Shown here piece after piece: positions 1-7,270 of a stretch of 31,709 nucleotides of DNA. Position 1 is the first letter of the stretch, and every line of letters starts with the position of its first letter. Position numbers and translations under genes: made by a program. A model generated the notes under the pieces. It was not told where the DNA came from. It did no database searches and saw nothing but the letters and a program-made list of their open reading frames with translations. Source of the stretch: Oscillibacter sp. CAG:241 (lineage in GTDB: Bacteria > Bacillota > Clostridia > Oscillospirales > Oscillospiraceae); NCBI GenBank assembly GCA_000435975.1, contig FR884125.1, forward strand, positions 8,080 through 39,788. Direction: 5' to 3'.

Positions 1-170
1 TCCGGCCGGGCGTATTGCGGCAGGATTTCTCCCGAGCGCCCGCCGTAGGGCACACGGGACGTGTCGCCGAAGTATATAATGTTTTCAGAGGGCAGCAGAC
101 GCCGCAGCTCCCGCACCGCCGTCAGGCCCCCCAGGCCCGAGTCAAAAACCCCGATGGGGCGAGTATCCAT
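1..170 (-). CDS. murI: Glutamate racemase, N-terminal part (runs off the window)
   Basis: The visible 56 or so residues begin MDTRPIGVFDSGLGGLTAV and continue through NIIYFGDTSRVPYGGRS. These are the two N-terminal signatures of glutamate racemase: the first holds the catalytic-side Asp-Ser pair and the second the GDT-R-PYG loop. The enzyme converts L-glutamate to D-glutamate for peptidoglycan in the cytoplasm. The ATG at 168-170 is preceded by AGGAGGTG at good spacing, and a promoter with a 17-bp spacer lies at 202-230, so this appears to be the first gene of its transcript. The C-terminal part lies beyond the left edge, so integrity cannot be judged. Identification is firm because the N-terminal motif is diagnostic. 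Confidence 0.93.
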   Translation of the reverse strand, partial: MDTRPIGVFDSGLGGLTAVRELRRLLPSENIIYFGDTSRVPYGGRSGEILPQYARP

Positions 171-201
171 ACATCCACCTCCTGATTCTCATAACTAATC
201 A

Positions 202-230
202 ATTATACTATGGAACGACCGGATACTCAA
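202..230 (-). promoter_or_regulatory. Promoter of murI
   Basis: On the minus strand TTGAGT and TATAAT are separated by exactly 17 bp. The -10 lies at 202-207, about 30 bp before the murI start codon. Confidence 0.7.
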
Positions 231-284
231 GTCAAAATTTGGGGAGTTTCCCCGGTATTTTCAGTGGTTTTTTCCGCCTGAGTC

Positions 285-293
285 TGCTATACT
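285..293 (+). promoter_or_regulatory. Extended -10 promoter for the small gene at 337
   Basis: TGCTATACT is an extended -10 element at 285-293. No good -35 hexamer is present 17 bp upstream. It lies 43 bp before the start codon of the downstream gene. Confidence 0.45.
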
Positions 294-336
294 GTGCATA
301 AAGACGCAGCGCTCCGGCCAGATGGAGGTGTTTTTT

Positions 337-747
337 ATGGAGATCAAGCTGACAGAGAAACAATTCCGGCGGTTGCTGGACCTGGTGTATATCGGCAACT
401 GGGTGCTTAACTCCACCCGGGGCGACGACCGCATCCGGCAGTATGACCAGGTGGAGAGCCTGATCTTTTCCTATTGCCTGAGCCACGGCATGGCGGGGCT
501 GACGGAGCTGTATCAGGGGGAGCTGATCCCCTCCCGGGCCTTTGCCGAGGGCGGCATCCATGAGGCCATCATGGCCTATGAGGACAACACGTTCTTTGAA
601 ATTCTGGCCCAGGAGCTGGCCCTGCGGGACATGGACGATCCCCCTATTACCGAGGAGAACTATGACGAGGTCATGAGCCGGATGGACGAATATCTGGGAG
701 AATTTGAGCGGCACGGCACCGACAACATCACCGTGGATATGGAATAA
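337..747 (+). CDS. Hypothetical acidic protein, 136 aa
   Basis: I do not recognise a named family. The protein starts MEIKLTEKQFRRLLDLVYIG and is rich in Glu and Asp. It looks wholly helical and cytoplasmic, with no signal peptide or membrane segment. I chose the ATG at 337 because GGAGGTG sits seven bases before it; the ATG at 322 overlaps that ribosome-binding site and is unlikely. The gene stands alone between divergent murI and the convergent gene at 805, has its own extended -10 promoter and ends at a strong terminator (764-800). Codon use matches its neighbours. A standalone transcript with good signals argues that it is a real gene, although its role is unknown. Confidence 0.8.
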   Translation: MEIKLTEKQFRRLLDLVYIGNWVLNSTRGDDRIRQYDQVESLIFSYCLSHGMAGLTELYQGELIPSRAFAEGGIHEAIMAYEDNTFFEILAQELALRDMDDPPITEENYDEVMSRMDEYLGEFERHGTDNITVDME

Positions 748-763
748 TGATCTGAACAGGCTG

Positions 764-800
764 ATACTCCCTTGTGCTGCGGCACAAGGGAGTATTTTTT
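764..800 (+). terminator. Intrinsic terminator of the 337-747 gene
   Basis: A perfect 14-bp stem (ATACTCCCTTGTGC and its complement) with a TGCG loop is followed by a run of Ts at 795-800. It starts 16 bp after the stop codon. Confidence 0.9.
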
Positions 801-804
801 GCGG

Positions 805-1710
805 TCAGAACAGGTCCAGCCCATTGTCCAGATACAGGGCCTCCCGGACATGAATGTGGTATGGGGGCCGGGTCAGATAGTGCAGCAGAAACTCCAGCAG
901 CAGAGCGCTGCCCAGGCTCCGGCCCTCGATCTTGAATTGGGAAAAGCCCATGGGCAGATACGTGCTCCGGATGTCGTCCACCCCGATGAAGCCGGGATTC
1001 TCCATGGCCTGGGAAAAGCGATAGCCTCCGGCGGCGTCCGGGGATGCGCAGCGGTGGACCGGGCCGCCCTCTCCCAGATTTTCCCGGCTGACGGCCTCAT
1101 AGCAGGCCCGCCGCTCCCGGCAGCCGAAATCACAGCACTCGTTGCACAGAAATTCTACCTTGTCCCGCAGCGCCTGGGGCAGGGTATCCAGCCGGTCAAA
1201 GGCCCGGTTCAGCCGAAAATCCGGTACCACGCAGCGAAACTCCGGCCGCTCCAGCTCCCGCCGCAGAGCGGCAAAATCTGTAAGCACCTTGGTGGTGGAT
1301 GAAACAAGATACAGCTCCGGATACACGCTGCGCAGGTGCTCCAGCAGCAGCTCCGAGTGGACGATGACGCCGTTTTGCGGACCTGCGCTTCCGGCAAACA
1401 GGCGGCACAGCCGGTTGCAGCCCCGATCCGCCAGGTGCTCCGGCCGCAGCAGGGAATTGCTGAAGGTCAGCCGGGCGGAAATGCCGTACTCCCGGGTCAA
1501 AGCCAGGACGTCCCGGGGATCGCAGTTCCCGGACCCGATCCGTCCGCCGCCCCAAAGGCAGCCCTCCGGCGCGCCATACAGAGATGCAATATCGCACCAA
1601 TCGTAAAAATATTCCCGGTGCCGCCGGTACAGCGGCAAAAACGCCCGGTAAAAATCGTAAAACTCAAAAAGCCCCGGCAGGTGATAGTGGGCAACGGCGG
1701 CATCAGGCAT
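805..1710 (-). CDS. Cysteine-cluster protein of unknown function, possibly TIM-barrel (U32-like)
   Basis: The 301-aa protein has no signal peptide. A segment near residues 145-165 (VSSTTKVLTDF) and the C-terminal FKIEGRSLGSALLLEFLLHY resemble the strand-helix pattern and the FKIEGR motif of U32-type proteins (RlhA/UbiU/YhbU families), but the classical U32 cysteine signature is missing. Instead there is a dense Cys cluster, CNECCDFGCRERRACYE, which could bind metal or Fe-S; this is inference. An ATG at 1729-1731 overlaps the helicase stop as ATGA, but AAAGGAG lies between it and the ATG at 1708-1710, so I prefer the latter. Coupling to the helicase gene implies co-expression, not necessarily a common role. 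Confidence 0.75.
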   Translation of the reverse strand: MPDAAVAHYHLPGLFEFYDFYRAFLPLYRRHREYFYDWCDIASLYGAPEGCLWGGGRIGSGNCDPRDVLALTREYGISARLTFSNSLLRPEHLADRGCNRLCRLFAGSAGPQNGVIVHSELLLEHLRSVYPELYLVSSTTKVLTDFAALRRELERPEFRCVVPDFRLNRAFDRLDTLPQALRDKVEFLCNECCDFGCRERRACYEAVSRENLGEGGPVHRCASPDAAGGYRFSQAMENPGFIGVDDIRSTYLPMGFSQFKIEGRSLGSALLLEFLLHYLTRPPYHIHVREALYLDNGLDLF

Positions 1711-1727
1711 GGCAGAGTGCTCTCCTT

Positions 1728-3989
1728 TCATCCGGTCACTCCGTCCTCATAGCGCAGCAGCCCGCGCTTTATGGACTCCGAAAGGATAAAGTGTTTTTCG
1801 CCCACCTTCGGAAAGCGTATGGTAACGACGGGGTCCTTGTAGGCCGTAATACGCCCCGGTCCAAAGACCGTGTGGACCACGCTCCGCCCCGCGATCGCTC
1901 CGGCAGCCGAAACCCCCTCTTTCCGGACGGCGGGCTTTTCCGGAAGCCTTTGCAGGAGCCTTCGCTGGTCGTACATCTCACCCACGGTCAGAAGCTGCAT
2001 CTCCCCGCCGGAGTATTCAACGAGGCACCGTCCCTGGCAGCAGGCCAGAACCGTTCCGCGGCCCTTCCGGGCGTGGTGATACGGCTTTCCGCAGGGGTCG
2101 ATCTCCACGGAGCCGAACACGTCGTCAGCCTCCGATGTCTCCACGGGCAAGTCCTTCTGCAATTCCCGGATAAAGGAGGATTCCCGGTCCAAGCAGGAGA
2201 ACAGGAACAGATGATCCTTCGCCCGGGTCATAGCCACATAAAAGATCCTGCGTTCCTCCTGGTACAGCCGCTGATCCTCCGGTTCCTTGGGGTCGGCCGC
2301 AGGCAGAATGCCGTCCAGCACATCCAGCAGATATACGGTGTCGTATTCCAGCCCCTTGCTGGAATGCACGGTGGACAAAAGCACGCCGGCGTCGGGCGCC
2401 GCCGGGGGCCGGGTCACCAGGTCCCGCAGGTACGCCAGGCGGTCCGTCAGCCCGTCCAGGCTGGGCTCCTGCGCCGCCAGCAGGCGGAGGATCTCAAACC
2501 GGTTGCCGTCCAGCTGCTGCCGCTCCACATAGTCCCGGTAGCGCAGCTCCTGCCAGATGCAGTCCAGGCCGCGCTGTGCCGGGTCCGTCAAAAGCCGGGG
2601 CAGCAGGCTGATCAGGCCGGTCACGCTGTCCCGCACGAATGTGGGCAGCTGCGGAAAGCGCAGCAGCTCCTGCAGAATGGGCTTTCCGGAGGCGGCGCTT
2701 TTTTCGCAGGCGAACTCCGCCTCTTTTTTGGAGATCCCGCCGCCCAACTTATAATAGATACGCAGGAATACCTCCGCATTTTGCCCGTCGTGGGCAAAGG
2801 CGATGATATCCAGAATGTCTGTGACCAGCCGGTGGGTAAAGAATGTGTCGTCCGTCTGGCGGCAGCGATAGGGTATCCCGCGCCGGTCCAGCAGGTCGAT
2901 CAGCGGCAGGACACTGTCGTTGTTGCGGTACAGGACGGCGATTTGTCCGTCGGAGTGCGCCGCCGCGTGAATGAGCCACGCGTATTGGGCAGCACGGTCC
3001 GCCGCCCGGACCAGGTGCACGCCTGCGCCGGAGGCCCTGGTGGGGCGGATGGTTTTGGGGCGGCGGTCGTGGTTCCGCCGGATAAATGCATCCGCTGTCC
3101 GGAGAATCTCCGGGGTGGAGCGATAATTTTCCTCCATCAGCAGCACCCGGGCTCCGGGATAGGTGCGCTCAAATTGCATCAGCGCATCCGGATAAGCGGC
3201 ACGGAAGCCGTAAATGCTCTGATCCTCGTCGCCCACCAGGAAAATATTCCCGGATTTTCGGGCCAGGAGGTTGATGATGGCATGCTGGATCCGGGATGTG
3301 TCCTGGGACTCGTCCACGCAGATATAGGGAAAAGCCTCCTGAAAATGGGCCAGCACATCGGGATACCGCTCCAGAATGGTTTTGGCATATACCATCTGGT
3401 CGTCATAATCCATCCAGCGCTGCCTGCGCAGGGTTTGGTTATACCGGCTGTACAGCTCCGGGAATTTTTCGAACCCCGTGTCCAGTTGGCTGATTTCCTC
3501 CTGGTTCAGCATCATGTTCTTTGCGTATGCAATGCATCTGCGCAGCCCTTTCGTAACGCTCTGGGTGGCATATTCACCGCTGAGCTCCCGGTACAGGTCC
3601 GAAACCAGCCTGGCAAGAGCGCCCTCATCCTCTATCAGGGGGAAGGCCTGGCCCTTTCCGTGGTCCTGGGTATAGAAGGAGATGATCTTGGAGGAGACGC
3701 CGTTGATGGTGCGGAACTGCGGAATCTGCGGGCAGTCATCCCCGAACAGCCGGGAAAAGCGCTGCTTCATTTCGCGGGTGGCAGCCCGGGTATAGGTCAT
3801 GGTCAGGATCTGATCCGGGGCGATGCCGCAGCAGCACAGCATGTAGCCCAGACGGGTCACCAGTACGGTGGTTTTCCCGCTGCCGGGCACCGCCAGCAGC
3901 AGCACCGCGCCGTCTACGGCATGGACAGCTTCCGTCTGCTGCAGGTTAAGGCGCCGGGTATATTTCCGGTCAAATGCTTCTCTGTCCAT
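1728..3989 (-). CDS. UvrD/PcrA/Rep-type superfamily 1A ATP-dependent DNA helicase
   Basis: The 753-aa protein has the full SF1A helicase set: Walker A GSGKTT (residues 36-41), motif Ia TYTRAA (65-70), Walker B CVDESQD (about 224-230), GDEDQSIYGFR (253-263), NYRST (288-292), HSSKG (542-546) and YVAMTRAKDHL (584-594). The last ~90 residues (VVHTVFGPGRI...) resemble the small C-terminal fold of PcrA-like helicases. Family members unwind DNA 3'-5' in repair and replication-fork rescue. The start at 3987-3989 is chosen because GGAGGGAG lies 7 bp upstream and a TTGTAA-17-TAGAAT promoter is at 4040-4068; longer reading upstream lacks a ribosome-binding site. At 753 aa it is close to PcrA length, but sequence by eye does not tell PcrA from a paralogue, so no gene symbol is given. 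Confidence 0.93.
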   Translation of the reverse strand: MDREAFDRKYTRRLNLQQTEAVHAVDGAVLLLAVPGSGKTTVLVTRLGYMLCCCGIAPDQILTMTYTRAATREMKQRFSRLFGDDCPQIPQFRTINGVSSKIISFYTQDHGKGQAFPLIEDEGALARLVSDLYRELSGEYATQSVTKGLRRCIAYAKNMMLNQEEISQLDTGFEKFPELYSRYNQTLRRQRWMDYDDQMVYAKTILERYPDVLAHFQEAFPYICVDESQDTSRIQHAIINLLARKSGNIFLVGDEDQSIYGFRAAYPDALMQFERTYPGARVLLMEENYRSTPEILRTADAFIRRNHDRRPKTIRPTRASGAGVHLVRAADRAAQYAWLIHAAAHSDGQIAVLYRNNDSVLPLIDLLDRRGIPYRCRQTDDTFFTHRLVTDILDIIAFAHDGQNAEVFLRIYYKLGGGISKKEAEFACEKSAASGKPILQELLRFPQLPTFVRDSVTGLISLLPRLLTDPAQRGLDCIWQELRYRDYVERQQLDGNRFEILRLLAAQEPSLDGLTDRLAYLRDLVTRPPAAPDAGVLLSTVHSSKGLEYDTVYLLDVLDGILPAADPKEPEDQRLYQEERRIFYVAMTRAKDHLFLFSCLDRESSFIRELQKDLPVETSEADDVFGSVEIDPCGKPYHHARKGRGTVLACCQGRCLVEYSGGEMQLLTVGEMYDQRRLLQRLPEKPAVRKEGVSAAGAIAGRSVVHTVFGPGRITAYKDPVVTIRFPKVGEKHFILSESIKRGLLRYEDGVTG

Positions 3990-4039
3990 GTTGACACTCC
4001 CTCCGAGTCTGCCCAAATATCCGAAACGCTGTTCAACCG

Positions 4040-4068
4040 ATTCTACCACAAACTGCCGGGTATTACAA
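4040..4068 (-). promoter_or_regulatory. Promoter of the helicase operon
   Basis: TTGTAA and TAGAAT are spaced by 17 bp on the minus strand. The -10 is about 50 bp before the helicase start codon. Confidence 0.65.
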
Positions 4069-4085
4069 TCGGTGCCGCGCAAAAA

Positions 4086-4311
4086 CGAACCCTCCGGCTA
4101 AGCCGGAGGGTTCGTCAGCTTGTCAAAAATCCTTTTTGACAAGCTGAAAAGCATTTTCAAAACTTTTATAAAAGTTCTGAAAATGCGGTGATTGAAAACG
4201 AAAGACACCCCTGATGGGTTTCTTTCGTAACTATCTTCCTTTCCGAAGACGGAGGCAATCCTACTTTCTTGACAGGCTCACGAACCCTCCGGCCCGAAGC
4301 CGGAGGGTTCG
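4086..4311. repeat. Block of five consecutive hairpins bracketed by an identical 12-bp stem
   Basis: The gene-free stretch holds five stem-loops in a row. Hairpin 1 (4086-4114) and hairpin 5 (4281-4311) share the same 12-bp stem CGAACCCTCCGG/CCGGAGGGTTCG but have different loops. Hairpin 2 (4116-4146) has a perfect 14-bp stem starting CAGCTTGTC. Hairpin 3 (4151-4186) pairs GCATTTTCA with TGAAAATGC and continues with one mismatch. Hairpin 4 (4199-4227) pairs CGAAAGA with TCTTTCG. Hairpin 5 lies immediately after the PqqD-like gene and may end that operon, though no clear U-tract follows. The whole resembles a non-coding repeat element; no protein is encoded. Confidence 0.7.
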
Positions 4312-4313
4312 TT

Positions 4314-4574
4314 TCAGACAATATTCAGCTGCCGCAGGGCGTCCAGGAACGCCTGTGCGTCCTGCAGCGCCGTGGGCTCGTCCACATCGTACTCCGCCCG
4401 CAGCGCCGCCGCCAGATCCGCCGCATCCGCCGCCTGGGGCAGCCTGTCCCACAGCAGCTCACCGGTCTCGTTCAGAGTCACCAGGCCTTTGAGCTCCAGG
4501 GATGCATCGCCGATAGGCACCAGGATCACGTCCCCGGCGATATTGCGCTTTACCAGCTGCTTACGAATTTCCAT
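4314..4574 (-). CDS. PqqD-like RiPP recognition protein
   Basis: This 86-aa protein carries the core PqqD hallmark LNETGELLWDRL near residues 33-44, followed by a helical C-terminus. PqqD-family proteins are small winged-helix chaperones that bind the leader of a ribosomal peptide and hand it to a radical SAM enzyme. The ATG at 4572-4574 is preceded by GAGGAGG and lies inside the end of the radical SAM gene (14-nt overlap), so the two are translationally coupled. It is the last gene of the operon and a free-standing protein, not fused to the enzyme. The closest functional analogue by layout is PqqD/PqqE. The identity of the bound peptide as the product of 7271-7513 is inferred from synteny. 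Confidence 0.88.
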   Translation of the reverse strand: MEIRKQLVKRNIAGDVILVPIGDASLELKGLVTLNETGELLWDRLPQAADAADLAAALRAEYDVDEPTALQDAQAFLDALRQLNIV

Positions 4575-5685
4575 TTTCAGCCTCCTCGATGGTCCGTCGG
4601 ACCGTCTCATGGGTCATTTCACAGACATATTCCGGCTTCGTGTCGAAATGTCCGGTCTCCGTCACGCACATGGCGGCGCAGGCATGGCAAATCTCCTTCA
4701 GTCGGCAGCCCGCGCAGGCCCCCGGCAGACGGATCCGCTCCGTGGCCGCCCTGGTCCGCTCCCATGCCTGGGCAAAGCCCAGCTCCGGCACGGAAAACAG
4801 CGGCTGCGTCATCATGCCGCAGGGAGTCATGCCGCCCTGCCAGTTGATCCAGAAGGCGCTGCGCCCGGCCCGGCAGGCCACACCCTCGCCGGGTGTACCG
4901 TCGCAGACATCATCCTCCGACGGCAGGGCGAGGCCCTGCTTCATGGCCTTGGCCCGCTGCCGGAACTGCTCCGGGGTCAGCCGCAGCCGATCCCATTGGA
5001 CGCTGTATTCCGCCGCCTGGCAGGCGGTGAACCGGTCGTTGCTGCCTACCAGCGCCTCGTCCCGCCGGATAGGCGGGAACATGTAGGTAGCCAGCTGCAT
5101 GGGGGTGCCCAGCTCCTGGGCGATGCGATAAATTTCCGCCATATCCGCCACGTTGTACGGCGTCATGGACACGTTCAGCTTTACCCCCACGCCCAGCTCC
5201 CGCAGGGCCCGGATATTCTCCGTGACCCGGGCAAACATGGGACGGCCGCACAGCCGCTCATAGGCGGCATCGCTGGCCCCGTAGAGGGTGATGTTGAAGC
5301 GGAACGGCGGCTCGTGCCGGAAAAAGTCCAGCCAGTCCCGGTCGATAAGGGACCCGTTGCTATTCACCGACACCAACAGCCCCATTTTCTTCAGCTCCGT
5401 CAGCAAATAGCGGAAATCCTTGCGGATCAGCGGCTCGCCGCCGGTCAGCAGCAGGAACAGCATGCCCCGGCTGCGGGCCTCCTGGGCGATGGCCAGCCAT
5501 TCGTCGGCAGTAAGCTCCCGGCCCCGGCGCTGCTGCTCCTCCGCCGTCAGGTGGACGTAGCACATTTTACAGTTGAAGTTGCACCGGGCCGTCAGCTCAA
5601 AATTCCCGGCCAGGGGCGTTCCGGACCGGCAGGCCCTGGCGTGCAGGTACGATGACAGCCGGGGCTCCGTGCTGCTGAATTCCAT
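4561..5685 (-). CDS. Radical SAM/SPASM peptide-modifying enzyme
   Basis: The 374-aa protein has the SAM-cleaving cluster motif CNFNCKMC (Cys35, Cys39, Cys42), the SAM-binding TGGEP at 81-85, and a C-terminal SPASM domain with cysteines at 271, 289, 324, 327, 333, 336, 340 and 355, enough for two auxiliary 4Fe-4S clusters. SPASM enzymes of this size (PqqE, anSME, AlbA, ranthipeptide and sactipeptide maturases) modify peptides or proteins by forming C-C, C-S or C-O bonds. The start TGAAATG directly follows the stop of the kinase-like gene, with AAGGAGG ahead. Next to PqqD and a small Cys-containing peptide, a role as RiPP maturase is the best reading. The exact bond formed cannot be told from the sequence. 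An anaerobic sulfatase-maturing role is less likely because no sulfatase is nearby and PqqD is present. Confidence 0.93.
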   Translation of the reverse strand: MEFSSTEPRLSSYLHARACRSGTPLAGNFELTARCNFNCKMCYVHLTAEEQQRRGRELTADEWLAIAQEARSRGMLFLLLTGGEPLIRKDFRYLLTELKKMGLLVSVNSNGSLIDRDWLDFFRHEPPFRFNITLYGASDAAYERLCGRPMFARVTENIRALRELGVGVKLNVSMTPYNVADMAEIYRIAQELGTPMQLATYMFPPIRRDEALVGSNDRFTACQAAEYSVQWDRLRLTPEQFRQRAKAMKQGLALPSEDDVCDGTPGEGVACRAGRSAFWINWQGGMTPCGMMTQPLFSVPELGFAQAWERTRAATERIRLPGACAGCRLKEICHACAAMCVTETGHFDTKPEYVCEMTHETVRRTIEEAENGNS

Positions 5686-5686
5686 T

Positions 5687-6535
5687 TCAGGTCCTCCTTA
5701 ATGCTTCTTCCAGCGCCCGGACGGCGCTCTCATCCGCCCGGCAGTCCAGCTGCCGGACGGGTACGTTGGTAACCAGCCGGGCCGCCAGCTCCGTCATCCG
5801 CACGGCGGAGGCGGGGTCCCACTGGTGATAGGCGCACTGACTCAGCACCCGGGCAAAGGCCTCCTGGGGCCGGATATCCGTCACCCGGCTCTCCGGGGCC
5901 TGATGCAGCAGCGCCACCGCCCGCAGCGGCGCAGTGACGTTCCGGCAGATGCCGGAGGTACCGGCATACATGACGCCGCTGACGGTCCCGGTGTCGGGCC
6001 GGACCAGGGCCCGGTCGCCATTGACGGTCTGCGCGGCCCCATAGCGCTGCCACAGGGCGGCCTGGGTGCTTTTTCCGATGCCGCTGGGGCCGGAGAACAG
6101 GATGCCCTCCCCCTGGCGGGTGACGATATAGGCGCTGTGCAGCACCAGCATCCCGGCATCCGCCAGGATGTCGAACAGCCCCGCCGACTCCAGCACCACC
6201 CGGGCCGACGCACCGGTCCGGTAGCTCTCGGCGAACACCAGGTCCGTATGGCCGGGGCGGGTCTCGGCATAGGTGAACTGCGGCGTTCTGCCGGGAGCGC
6301 TGTAGCGCTGCAGGGTGCAGCGGGCGCCGCCGGTGTACCAGCGGTATACCGGCCCCTGACGCAGGGCGTTCTGAGGCGGGTCGGGTACCCGGTCGCTGAA
6401 GGTCAGTCGGACGGTATGGTCCGCCGGTTCTCCCGCCCCTACCCGGAAGGGCTCGCACATAGGCGAGTCCGCGATGGGCGAATCCGCCTCCAGGACGAAG
6501 GTCATGCCGCCGAAGCGGTACAGCTTACGGGGCAT
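5687..6535 (-). CDS. HPr kinase-like (HprK C-terminal domain) ATPase/kinase
   Basis: The 282-aa protein has a central P-loop GPSGIGKST (149-157), preceded by the LHSAY segment (132-136) and followed by NGDRALV (172-178), the order seen in the kinase domain of HPr kinase/phosphorylase. The N-terminal half is unlike true HprK and may recognise a different substrate. HprK-like proteins are known in lasso-peptide clusters, where ThcoK and PadeK phosphorylate the C-terminal serine of the precursor. Here the gene overlaps the lipoprotein gene by 11 nt and abuts the radical SAM gene by 1 nt, so it belongs to the peptide-modification set. Phosphorylation of the peptide is inference; the neighbouring peptide does end in Ser, which fits that idea. 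The alternative is ATP-dependent assistance to peptide binding. Confidence 0.82.
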   Translation of the reverse strand: MPRKLYRFGGMTFVLEADSPIADSPMCEPFRVGAGEPADHTVRLTFSDRVPDPPQNALRQGPVYRWYTGGARCTLQRYSAPGRTPQFTYAETRPGHTDLVFAESYRTGASARVVLESAGLFDILADAGMLVLHSAYIVTRQGEGILFSGPSGIGKSTQAALWQRYGAAQTVNGDRALVRPDTGTVSGVMYAGTSGICRNVTAPLRAVALLHQAPESRVTDIRPQEAFARVLSQCAYHQWDPASAVRMTELAARLVTNVPVRQLDCRADESAVRALEEALRRT

Positions 6536-7205
6536 AGGTCACGAAAAGCAGGCGGCTGGAGTCCTGGCTGTAGTGCCCGGCGTAGCAGGTCCGGGTCTCG
6601 CCGGGGCCCAGGTCCGTCAGCCCGGCGCGATAGGTAATGCCCCCCAGCAGCAGGTCGCCGCTGGCGTTTTTGTAGTAGACATAGACCTGGGACATGGCGG
6701 CGTCGGAGCGGTTGGTAACGGTGATGCCGTTCTGGGACGCGGCCACCTCCAGCACGTCGTCGTGCATGGAGGGCGTCTCGCTGAAGGGGGCATAGGTGGT
6801 CACGGCGGCGGTAAGCTCCGCCGGTTTCTCCGGCAGGGTCTGGCGGCTGAGCTCCAGGGCCTGGACCGTCTCCCCAGGCAGCAGGGTGGTGATGTCAAAT
6901 TCGTAGCACTCCCCGCCCCGGGTGAGGGTGATGTGGGCGTACTGCACGCCGGTGGAGCCGGTATTCTTCACGCGGATGCAGAACACGTCGGACACGGTCT
7001 CGTCGCTGCCGTCCTCCACAAACAGGCCGGCGTAGCGCCCGGTGCTGACGATCTCCAGGTCATTGCCGATGGCCACGCCGTCCAGCTTGGAGGGCTCCGG
7101 GGCCAGGCCGTACTGGTCGGGCTGGGCGGGCTGTTTTTTGCCGCACCCGGCGCACAGCAGCACCAGGGCCAGCAGCAGGGCGGCGCACTTGATGGTTCGT
7201 TTCAT
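6525..7205 (-). CDS. Putative lipoprotein of the RiPP operon
   Basis: The 226-aa protein starts with a short basic stretch and a hydrophobic core ending LLCAGC, giving a probable lipid-anchored Cys21 (position -3 is Cys rather than the usual Leu, so the lipobox is imperfect). The rest is beta-rich with two-strand repeats such as CIRVKNTGSTGVQYAHITL and GITVTNRSDAAMSQVYVYYKN, typical of FxLYD-like or DUF-type extracellular beta-sandwiches. AAAGGAG precedes the ATG. Placement between the peptide gene and the modifying enzymes suggests a role at the membrane, such as binding the mature product or self-protection; this is inference. No transporter or peptidase gene is found in the operon. Confidence 0.8.
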   Translation of the reverse strand: MKRTIKCAALLLALVLLCAGCGKKQPAQPDQYGLAPEPSKLDGVAIGNDLEIVSTGRYAGLFVEDGSDETVSDVFCIRVKNTGSTGVQYAHITLTRGGECYEFDITTLLPGETVQALELSRQTLPEKPAELTAAVTTYAPFSETPSMHDDVLEVAASQNGITVTNRSDAAMSQVYVYYKNASGDLLLGGITYRAGLTDLGPGETRTCYAGHYSQDSSRLLFVTYAP

Positions 7206-7220
7206 ACATTGCTCCTTTGC

Positions 7221-7253
7221 AAAGAGCCCCGCCCCATGGGGGCAGGGCTCTTT
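7221..7253 (-). promoter_or_regulatory. Intergenic hairpin after the peptide gene (attenuator or RNA-stability element)
   Basis: AAAGAGCCC and its complement form the base of a 15-bp stem with one mismatch and a three-base loop. It sits 18 bp after the peptide stop and just before the lipoprotein ribosome-binding site. Only a short TTT follows on the minus strand, so read-through is expected. Confidence 0.7.
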
Positions 7254-7270
7254 CAGGGTGTTCAGTTGGG

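Noticed and set aside
1584..4139. Long plus-strand open reading of about 850 codons
   Set aside because: It is the antisense shadow of the helicase and Cys-protein genes, which have full motifs, ribosome-binding sites and a promoter. Its translation is Gln/Gly/His-rich nonsense.
4561..5685. Anaerobic sulfatase-maturing enzyme as identity of the SPASM protein
   Set aside because: No sulfatase is encoded nearby, and the PqqD-like and small peptide genes favour a RiPP maturase.
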